From contig JAYVQC010000028.1 in NCBI GenBank assembly GCA_043757045.1, positions 1 to 11,534 on the forward strand: a DNA stretch of 11,534 nt, given 5' to 3'. Below are positions 6,594 through 11,534 of this stretch, in pieces. The position numbers and the translations under genes are program-made. Within the stretch, counting starts at the first letter, position 1, and the number at the start of each line of letters is the position of its first letter. This DNA is from JANNGC01 sp043757045 (GTDB taxonomy: Bacteria; Verrucomicrobiota; Verrucomicrobiia; Limisphaerales; SIBH01). Below the pieces are notes generated by a model. It did not search any database and was not told the DNA's origin. It worked only from the letters and a program-made list of their open reading frames with translations.

Positions 6594-7661
6594 TCAATCC
6601 TCCAGCACCACCAAAGCCTCGGCGGGCAGCATGAGTTGAACAGGTTGCCCCGGCACGAGGCGCGGGCCGGGTCCATTGTTCACCGCCACGACGCGCAAGT
6701 TTTCGCCGCCCGCCCGCACGATGCAGTGCGTCTCCGCGCCGGTGTAGATGGTTTCGAGCACGTCGCCCGTCAACGTGTTCGGCCCGTTGGACTGGTGGAG
6801 GAGAATTTTCTCCGGGCGAATGGCGAGCGTGAACTCCGTTCGCGAATCGTTGCCGGCCAATTGCAAATGGCCGATGGGCGTTTGCACGGCGAGTCCGTTT
6901 CTGCCGCGCTCATGAACTTTCGCCGCCAGCAAATTGCACCCGCCGAGAAACTGCGCGACGAAGCGCGTGCGCGGGCGTTCGTAGAGTTCCTCGCCCGTGC
7001 CGAGTTGCGCGATGCGCCCGTGATCCATCACCGCGATGCGGTCGCTCAAAGCCAGCGCCTCGTCCTGATCGTGCGTGACGTAAATGAAAGTGATGCCCGT
7101 GCGCCGCTGCAAGGAGCGCAACTCCTGCTGTAGTTCCTTCCGCAGCTTGAGGTCGAGCGCGGCCAGCGGCTCGTCGAGGAGGAGAACTTGCGGCTCATTC
7201 ACGAGCGCGCGGGCCAGGGCCACGCGCTGCTTCTGGCCGCCGGAAAGTTGCGCGGGCGGGCGCGCGGCGAGTTCGGTGATGCGGACCAGTTCCATCACGC
7301 CACGCACGCGCGTCTCGATTTCCGCGCGTGGAACTTTCCTCATCCGCAGGCCGAAGGCGACGTTGTCCCGCACGTTCAAGTGCGGGAAGAGCGCGTAGTT
7401 TTGGAACACGGTGTTGACCGCGCGGTCTTGCGGAGGAACGCCCGCCATGTCCGCCCCATTTAGTTTCAACCCGCCGCCATCGGGAAAATCCAATCCGGCG
7501 ATAAGCCGCAGCAACGTGGTCTTGCCGCAGCCGGACGGCCCGAGCAGCGAAAAGAATTCTCCGCGCGCGATGGCGAGCGACACGCCGTCCAGCGCCGTCA
7601 CGCTGCCGAAACGGCGCGTGAGATTCACGGCTTCAACGGCGGGGGCGTGGGCGTCTTGCAT
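6594..7661 (-). CDS. potA: Spermidine/putrescine-type ABC transporter ATPase PotA
   Basis: A 355-residue cytoplasmic ATPase that powers the PotB-PotC importer. Visible motifs: Walker A GPSGCGKTT at 41-49, Q-loop Q87 in VFQNYALFPH, signature LSGGQ at 139-143, Walker B LLLDEP at 160-165, D-loop ALD at 168-170, and switch histidine in VTHDQDEA at 197. The C-terminal part from about 240 is a TOBE-type regulatory domain (FTLAIRPEKI, GAETHCIVRAGG) that ends PVQLMLPAEALVVLED. The frame is open upstream to 7988, but that extension has no family similarity and overlaps the divergent gene, so ATG 7661 (MQDAHAPAVEAVNLTRRFG) is chosen. No Shine-Dalgarno sequence is seen. It is the first gene of potA-potB-potC. 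No substrate-binding protein gene (potD) is in the window. Its promoter should lie in the 117-base gap shared with the divergent gene at 7779. Confidence 0.93.
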   Translation of the reverse strand: MQDAHAPAVEAVNLTRRFGSVTALDGVSLAIARGEFFSLLGPSGCGKTTLLRLIAGLDFPDGGGLKLNGADMAGVPPQDRAVNTVFQNYALFPHLNVRDNVAFGLRMRKVPRAEIETRVRGVMELVRITELAARPPAQLSGGQKQRVALARALVNEPQVLLLDEPLAALDLKLRKELQQELRSLQRRTGITFIYVTHDQDEALALSDRIAVMDHGRIAQLGTGEELYERPRTRFVAQFLGGCNLLAAKVHERGRNGLAVQTPIGHLQLAGNDSRTEFTLAIRPEKILLHQSNGPNTLTGDVLETIYTGAETHCIVRAGGENLRVVAVNNGPGPRLVPGQPVQLMLPAEALVVLED

Positions 7662-7778
7662 CGCGGCGAACGTGTAGCAAAGCCGCGCGGTGGCTGCACG
7701 GAAATCGTTGCTCTGAAGGCAGGCGAAGAATTTGTCCGCAGGCTTGAACGCGCACATTCCTCCTCCTACGTTCCGGCC

Positions 7779-7985
7779 ATGCAACTTTCCGAGCTGCTTC
7801 CGGCCCTGCACCAGCTTCCTCGCGCGGACAAATTTCGCGCCGTGCAATTCCTCACCACGGAACTCGCCCAGGACGAAGGCGGGCTGCAAGCGCAGGCTGA
7901 GTATCCAGTCTGGTCGCCTTATGAGGCCCACGAAGCGGCCAGCGTCCTGACCCAGTATCTGCGGGAACAATCCGGGGCAAAGTGA
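7779..7985 (+). CDS. Small protein paired with an aspartic protease
   Basis: A 68-residue protein with an N-terminal helical section (MQLSELLPALHQLPRADKFRAVQFLTTELAQDE) that resembles the short helical segment of DUF2281/antitoxin-like small proteins. A conserved-looking YPVWSPYEAHEAASVLTQYL block follows. From memory, proteins with this PVWSPY...EAA layout occur directly upstream of retropepsin-like proteases in cyanobacteria; this needs a search. ATG 7779 is chosen because the protein pattern starts there. The frame is open further upstream but without family-like sequence, and there is no clear Shine-Dalgarno sequence. Its stop is separated by one base from the next start, so the two genes are surely co-transcribed. 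It may act as a partner, adaptor or inhibitor of the protease; no function is established. Confidence 0.8.
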   Translation: MQLSELLPALHQLPRADKFRAVQFLTTELAQDEGGLQAQAEYPVWSPYEAHEAASVLTQYLREQSGAK

Positions 7986-7986
7986 C

Positions 7987-8328
7987 ATGGCTGTTTCGTT
8001 TCCTTATTCGTCCGTCGCCTCGGCGCGTGGCGATGCGGCGCTGATGCCGTTCCTTCCGCTGACTTTGCAATTCAAGGAAGGTGAGCTGGTGTCGGCGCGT
8101 GGCCTGCCCGACTCCGGTGCGACCGTGAACGTCCTGCCGTACGGATTGGGCCTGCGTTTGGGCCTGGTATGGGAGGCGCAAACAACGGTGGTCAGACTGG
8201 CTGGAAATTTATCCGCGCACGAGGCGAGAGCGGTGCTGCTCCAGTGTCGTGTGGCGGAATTTGCGCCCGTGCCGCTGGTGTTCGCGTGGTCTCGTTCCGA
8301 AGCGGTGCCGCTCTTGTTGGGCAGGTGA
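7987..8328 (+). CDS. Retropepsin-like aspartic protease, frameshifted near the 3' end
   Basis: A 113-residue single-domain product with the aspartic protease motif GLPDSGATVNVLP (D42-S-G-A at 42-45), the classical D-S/T-G-A active site plus the hydrophobic flank of retropepsins. It is about half the size of pepsin, so it would act as a homodimer. Further family-like features are LAGNLSAHEARAVLL and VPLVFAWSRSEAVPLLLG. The frame then stops at 8326-8328. The adjacent minus-one frame continues GQVNFFEAFDVCFHRARRQF to 8402, which fits the usual closing LLG-x-x-FF-x-x-F-x-V-x-F strand pair. The break lies at the GGG run 8319-8321, where one extra G would restore the frame. As written, the product lacks its last ~28 residues and may not fold. 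Either a recent mutation or a sequencing error; not a recognisable programmed site. Confidence 0.82.
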   Translation: MAVSFPYSSVASARGDAALMPFLPLTLQFKEGELVSARGLPDSGATVNVLPYGLGLRLGLVWEAQTTVVRLAGNLSAHEARAVLLQCRVAEFAPVPLVFAWSRSEAVPLLLGR

Positions 8329-8402
8329 ATTTTTTCGAGGCCTTTGACGTGTGTTTCCACCGCGCACGACGGCAATTTGAAATCGCCCCGTCTCGCAGTT
8401 AG
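8319..8402 (+). pseudogene. Out-of-frame C-terminal remnant of the aspartic protease
   Basis: Reading from 8319 in the frame one base back gives GQVNFFEAFDVCFHRARRQF followed by EIAPSRS and TAG at 8400-8402. This is the expected end of a retropepsin fold, and it ends only 9 bases before the stop of the convergent gene at 8412. That compact spacing also supports 8402 as the original gene end. Confidence 0.75.
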
Positions 8403-8411
8403 AAGCTGACC

Positions 8412-9371
8412 TTACTTCCGCGCCTTTTCGATCACATCGCTGATCTTCACCGGCCCGCCGCCCTGGCGCTTGCTTTCATCCGCCGCCTCCATGAAGGCGA
8501 ACATCTCGATGGTTTCCTCCGGCGGCACGGGCGCGAGGCCGGTCTGGAAAAATTTGATGACCTCGCGCACGAGCGGCGCGTAATCACCGCTGCCCTTTTG
8601 CTCCGCCACGGCCTTGCTGCCGAAGACGATGACCTTGTGCGGCGTGGCCTTGGTGCGCAGCCCTTGCAACGTGCCGACACGTCCACCGCGCCACACGCCG
8701 GTCGCGACATCAATCTCCGGCGTGCTCGTGCGCGTCACCGTTTCGCAGCCCGTGCCCATCATCGTGAACAGCGCCTCGGTGGGATGCACGCCGTACCAGT
8801 AGAAGTCGGGGTGATGCGGCTCCAAGTGGGCCGGGCCGTAGGAAATCACGCTGCGGATTTCGCCCACGTCGGTCTTCTTCACCTCCACCAAACTTTCGTA
8901 GTAACGATACGAGGAGGAACTGAATACCGGCACGTTCGCCTCTTTCGCGAGCCGATAAATTTCCAGCGCGTCGCGCAGCGAACCGGCCACGGGCTTGTCA
9001 ATGAACAGCGGCTTGCGCGCCTTGAACACGGGCCGCGCCTGTTCGAGATGCGGACGGCCATCAACGCTCATCAACATCACCACGTCCACCTGCGTGCAGA
9101 GTTCTTCGATGGTCGGCACGATTTTCACGCCGTATTTTTCCTGTAGATCCTTCGTGTAGCCCTCGACGCGCGAGATGCTGGATTCGATGTCCGCGCTGCC
9201 GCCCTTGAACGCGACCACGACCTTGCCGCCGGGGACGTGTTTCGGATTCGTCTCGTTGTTTAACAACGCGGTGAAGGCCGTGACGTGTGAGGTGTCGAGA
9301 CCAATCATGCCGATGCGGAGATCAGCGGCGAGACCAGGCAGAGCCAAGAGCAAGAGAGTGAGGAAACGCAT
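8412..9371 (-). CDS. Exported Gfo/Idh/MocA-family oxidoreductase, divergent subtype
   Basis: A 319-residue protein with a Sec-type signal peptide (MRFLTLLLLALPGLA, cleavage likely near 15-16). A Rossmann-like domain follows, but its nucleotide loop reads RIGMIGLDTSH (19-29) and lacks the usual GxGxxG. The EKP motif of the family appears as DKP (FIDKPVAG, 124-130), keeping the lysine. WYGVHPTEALFTMMG (192-206) supplies a histidine in the position of the family catalytic histidine. It ends EMFAFMEAADESKRQGGGPV, as in related verrucomicrobial and planctomycete proteins. These enzymes generally oxidise or reduce sugars, inositols and derivatives with NAD(P). The degenerate loop and Sec export leave cofactor binding uncertain. 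It is divergent from the second family member at 9544 and convergent with the protease gene, 9 bases away. Confidence 0.85.
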   Translation of the reverse strand: MRFLTLLLLALPGLAADLRIGMIGLDTSHVTAFTALLNNETNPKHVPGGKVVVAFKGGSADIESSISRVEGYTKDLQEKYGVKIVPTIEELCTQVDVVMLMSVDGRPHLEQARPVFKARKPLFIDKPVAGSLRDALEIYRLAKEANVPVFSSSSYRYYESLVEVKKTDVGEIRSVISYGPAHLEPHHPDFYWYGVHPTEALFTMMGTGCETVTRTSTPEIDVATGVWRGGRVGTLQGLRTKATPHKVIVFGSKAVAEQKGSGDYAPLVREVIKFFQTGLAPVPPEETIEMFAFMEAADESKRQGGGPVKISDVIEKARK

Positions 9372-9408
9372 GGCTGCATGATGTGTCCGCAGCGATGGAA
9401 TGCAAGCG

Positions 9409-9502
9409 CGTGCCCCCGGCGTCCCGCCGGGTTCTGCGCTGGAAAATCATAACGGCACTCCCTCGTCATTGACACGCCCACCCGGCGGGAAGCCGGGGCA
9501 CG
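9409..9502. repeat. GC-rich inverted repeat in the divergent intergenic region
   Basis: Arms at 9409-9432 and 9480-9502 are inverted copies, differing by one base insertion and one mismatch. Each arm contains a smaller palindrome (CCCGGC...GCCGGG). The 47-base centre is less GC-rich (GAAAATCATAACGGCAC). It occupies most of the 172-base gap between the divergent oxidoreductase genes, so it must lie within or beside their promoters. It looks like a dispersed REP-like element, though no second copy is in the window. Confidence 0.7.
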
Positions 9503-9543
9503 TTGTTTGATGAAACCTCGCCGTCTCCGCGTCCGAGAACAGC

Positions 9544-10827
9544 ATGAACACCCCGCACACCCGCCGCGCTTTCGTGAAACGCACCACCGTCTTCAGCTTT
9601 GGACTCGCCGCTGCGCCGCTCGTGGCCCGCGCGCAGACGAGCAAGAGTCCCGGCGAGAAACTGGTCGTGGGTGTGATGGGCCTCGGGCGCGGCGGCGATC
9701 ACGTCAAGGCGTTGCAGCAGATTCCCAACGTCGAGATTGGTTACATCGTGGATGTGGATGACGAACGCATCGCGCGTTCGCAGAAGGCCGCGTTCACCAA
9801 CGCCGAGAAGCCGCCGAAGTCGGTGAAAGATTTCCGTCGCGTGCTGGACGACAAGAACGTGGACGCGATCTTCATCGCTGCGCCGAATCACTGGCACGCG
9901 CCTGCGACCATCATGGCCTGCGCGGCGGGCAAGCATGTGTATGTCGAGAAGCCCGGCTCGCACAACGCGCGCGAGGGCGAGTTGATGGTCGCCGCCGCGC
10001 GCAAACACAACCGCGTGGTGCAGATGGGCAATCAGCGCCGCAGTTGGCCGGGCGTGATCGAGGCGATTGAAAAGTTGAAGGCGGGCACCATCGGCGAAGT
10101 GCGCTCGGCGCGTTCCTGGTACAACAACGCGCGCGCGTCTATCGGGCGCGGCAAGCCTGCGAGCGTGCCGGCGACTCTTGATTACTCGATGTGGCAAGGG
10201 CCTGCGCCCGAGCGCCCGTTCGTGGACAACTTGATTCCCTACAACTGGCACTGGCGCTGGCATTGGGGCGGCGGCGAACTGGCGAACAACGGCCCGCACG
10301 CGCTCGACGTGGCGCGCTGGGGACTCGGCGTGGAATATCCCACGCGCGTCACCTGCAACGGCGGGCGCTACCACTTCAACGACGATCAGGAGACGCCGGA
10401 CACCACGTTCGCGAGCTACGATTTCGGCGGCAAAGGTCTGTCGTGGGACGGCGCGAGCTGCACACCACGCGGCGGGGAGAATCTCGCGTTCGTGACGTGG
10501 TATGGCGACGGCGGTTCGCTGGAACAGATTGGCAATGGCTACAAAATCTTTGATCCCAAGGGCAAAGAAATCGGGCAAGGCACGGGATCCGGCGGAGACA
10601 AAGGCCACATCGAAAATTTCCTGCAAGCGATTCGTGGCGACGCCAAGCTGAATTCCGAAATCGCCGTCGGCCAGACCAGCGTGCTGCTCTGTCATCTCGG
10701 CAACATCGCCTACCGCACCGGCCACACGCTGCGTTTTGATCCGCAGGCGCGCAAAATCATCGGCGATGCGGAGGCGGACAAGTTGTGGTCGCGCGAGTAT
10801 CGGCCGGGGTGGGAGCAGAAGGTTTGA
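9544..10827 (+). CDS. Tat-exported Gfo/Idh/MocA-family oxidoreductase
   Basis: A 427-residue NAD(P)-dependent oxidoreductase. The N-terminus carries a twin-arginine signal (TRRAFVKR, RR at 7-8, then the hydrophobic stretch TTVFSFGLAAAPLVARA), so it is exported folded, presumably with cofactor bound. The Rossmann domain shows GVMGLGRGGDH (43-53) and IVDVDDERI. AAPNHWHAP (112-120) and VYVEKPGSHN (132-141) follow, with the family EKP lysine. The C-terminal domain holds GGGELANNGPHALDVARWGLG (242-262), where H252 corresponds to the family's catalytic histidine. Aromatic stretches (YNWHWRWHWGGG) are common in the planctomycete/verrucomicrobial subgroup. The substrate is probably a sugar or sugar derivative, but this cannot be read from sequence. 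ATG 9544 is fixed by the Tat motif; no Shine-Dalgarno sequence is evident. Confidence 0.95.
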   Translation: MNTPHTRRAFVKRTTVFSFGLAAAPLVARAQTSKSPGEKLVVGVMGLGRGGDHVKALQQIPNVEIGYIVDVDDERIARSQKAAFTNAEKPPKSVKDFRRVLDDKNVDAIFIAAPNHWHAPATIMACAAGKHVYVEKPGSHNAREGELMVAAARKHNRVVQMGNQRRSWPGVIEAIEKLKAGTIGEVRSARSWYNNARASIGRGKPASVPATLDYSMWQGPAPERPFVDNLIPYNWHWRWHWGGGELANNGPHALDVARWGLGVEYPTRVTCNGGRYHFNDDQETPDTTFASYDFGGKGLSWDGASCTPRGGENLAFVTWYGDGGSLEQIGNGYKIFDPKGKEIGQGTGSGGDKGHIENFLQAIRGDAKLNSEIAVGQTSVLLCHLGNIAYRTGHTLRFDPQARKIIGDAEADKLWSREYRPGWEQKV

Positions 10828-10830
10828 AAG

Positions 10831-10917
10831 GCGGGGGGAACTTTGAACTTTGAACTTTGAACGGGGGCCGGACGCGCCCGCGATCACCGCGTTCAAGGTT
10901 CAAAGTTTCAGCCCCCG
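10831..10917. terminator. Heptamer-based inverted repeat between convergent genes
   Basis: After the oxidoreductase stop come three tandem AACTTTG heptamers (10839-10859) and GAACG. They are matched in inverted form by CGTTCAAGGTTCAAAGTTTC (about 10890-10909). Flanking G-runs (GCGGGGGG, 10831-10838) and C-runs (GCCCCCGC, 10911-10918) extend the pairing. The central part is GC-rich. It could fold into a long hairpin serving both converging transcripts, and it overlaps the final codons of the minus-strand gene. By its tandem A/T-rich units it resembles a dispersed repeat rather than a simple terminator. Confidence 0.55.
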
Positions 10918-11378
10918 CGCTTCCCCGCTTCCCTTTGCCGCACCTCCTCGACGTGCTCCTCCGCGACCATGAACCCGAGGCATTCCTTCGCACCGCACTG
11001 GCAGACATGATCCTCGTAGTCGTGCAAATCGTAGCCGTAGTTGAAGTTGAGTTCCTCGCCCGCAAGCAGATCGCGGCCTGCGCTGATCCAGATGCGCTCG
11101 TCCTCCATCCAGGCGTCGCAGTTCGGCGCGCAACTGTGATTGATGAAGCGCGCCGGGTTCCAGTCCACCGCACCGTCAATGTCGAACTCGTCGGTGACGA
11201 TGAAGACGAAAAAATTTCCCGCCACGCGGCGGCGGTCCGACTCTTCTTTCGTCAAGCGCTCGCCGAGGTATTCTAAGATAACCGTGTCGGCAGGGATGTC
11301 GCACCGCGCGAAGACACCGGTGCCGTGGATGGTCGAGGGCTTTACTTCGTAGAGATCGCTGGCCGGCGTTTCTGGCAT
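10908..11378 (-). CDS. SET-domain protein-lysine methyltransferase
   Basis: A 156-residue protein consisting almost entirely of a SET domain, which transfers methyl from S-adenosylmethionine to lysine side chains. Visible motifs: STIHGTGVFARCDIPA near the start, the binding/catalytic RFINHSCAPNCD (77-88, including NHS), GEELNFNYGYD (107-117, with the catalytic-site tyrosine), and a post-SET-like cysteine cluster CQCGAKECLG (C126, C128, C133, with C83 of NHSC). It begins at ATG 11378 (MPETPASDLYEV); a TTG at 11396 in frame is less likely. The C-terminus is short and charged (EEHVEEVRQREAGKRGG). Bacterial SET proteins of this compact kind are known in Verrucomicrobiota and other phyla; targets are mostly unknown. 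The stop lies in the inverted repeat shared with the convergent gene. No operon partner is visible. Confidence 0.92.
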   Translation of the reverse strand: MPETPASDLYEVKPSTIHGTGVFARCDIPADTVILEYLGERLTKEESDRRRVAGNFFVFIVTDEFDIDGAVDWNPARFINHSCAPNCDAWMEDERIWISAGRDLLAGEELNFNYGYDLHDYEDHVCQCGAKECLGFMVAEEHVEEVRQREAGKRGG

Positions 11379-11439
11379 GGCGGCGATTCTCAACAAGTCA
11401 CGGGCGGACGCAAGCGCGCGAAAGTGTTGAAGCGGGAAA

Positions 11440-11534
11440 AAAAGCGCCGCTAAAGCGACCGCACTCCAAACGCTCCGCGAGTCACGAGGCGTGTGGTGCT
11501 GCGCGCCAGCGTTTGAAGTGCGGTCGCTTTAGCG
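11440..11534. repeat. MITE/REP-like element, copy B, truncated by the window edge
   Basis: Inverted arms 11448-11474 and 11508-11534 pair at 26 of 27 positions (outer 18 perfect: CGCTAAAGCGACCGCACT and its complement). The reverse complement of the interior gives CTGGCGCGCAGCACCA and CCTCGTGACTCGCGGAGCGT, shared with copy A at 6458-6567. The expected final GCGCTTT lies beyond the window. It sits 60 bases upstream of the SET gene start. Confidence 0.82.

Noticed and set aside
6443..6676. 78-residue N-terminal extension of PotB
   Set aside because: It reads through the inverted-repeat element and into potA. PotB similarity begins at MKPRRPSALV (6442).
7662..7988. 109-residue N-terminal extension of PotA
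   Set aside because: It lies antisense to the divergent small gene. ABC ATPase similarity begins just after MQDAHAP (7661).
8311..8330. Programmed minus-one frameshifting in the protease gene
   Set aside because: No X-XXY-YYZ slippery heptamer is present at TTGTTGGGCAGG and no strong hairpin follows. A one-base loss in the G-run is simpler.
9466..10896. A 476-residue open frame on the minus strand
   Set aside because: It is antisense to the clearly real Tat-exported oxidoreductase and runs through repeat sequence at both ends. Its composition is Arg/Ala/His-rich without motifs.
1..11534. CRISPR arrays, tRNA or rRNA genes, transposase genes, phage genes
   Set aside because: Looked for direct repeats with spacers, cloverleaf features and recognisable mobile-element proteins; none were seen. 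The repeats found carry no coding capacity.

Overview
The window is GC-rich bacterial chromosomal DNA. Its gene content suggests a soil or freshwater member of the Verrucomicrobiota, perhaps Pedosphaera/Limisphaerales-like. The clues are two exported Gfo/Idh/MocA-family oxidoreductases, a FecR-TPR-outer-membrane-barrel fusion protein, a PPC-type domain, genes mostly without Shine-Dalgarno sequences, and several families of short dispersed inverted repeats between genes. This placement is inference; no rRNA or other marker gene is present.

Layout from left to right. (1) 1-445: the 3' end of a gene for a PPC-like beta-sandwich domain, apparently frame-broken near position 41. A hairpin at 466-500 separates it from the next, convergent gene. 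(2) 506-3979 (-): a large secreted protein fusing a FecR domain, TPRs and a TonB-receptor-like barrel. (3) 3980-4667: mostly non-coding, but with one small, well-supported 71-aa gene (4322-4537, -), a perfect 11-bp hairpin, and a repeat built of A/T-rich hexamer-like units. (4) 4668-7661 (-): a potA-potB-potC operon for a spermidine/putrescine-type ABC importer, without a potD in view. A 110-bp element with perfect 26-bp inverted ends lies between potA and potB, and another repeat encodes the PotC C-terminal tail. (5) 7779-8402 (+): a two-gene cassette of a 68-aa conserved-looking protein and a retropepsin-like aspartic protease with a one-base frameshift near its 3' end. (6) 8412-10827: two divergent Gfo/Idh/MocA oxidoreductases, one with a Sec-type and one with a Tat-type signal, separated by a GC-rich inverted repeat. 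(7) 10828-10912: a heptamer-based inverted repeat between convergent genes. (8) 10908-11378 (-): a compact SET-domain lysine methyltransferase. (9) 11440-11534: a second copy of the element found in the pot operon, reaching the window edge.

The best candidates for something little described are the small-protein/aspartic-protease pair, the plug-less FecR-TPR-barrel fusion, and the repeat families that have entered an operon, a coding end, a divergent promoter region and a terminator position.
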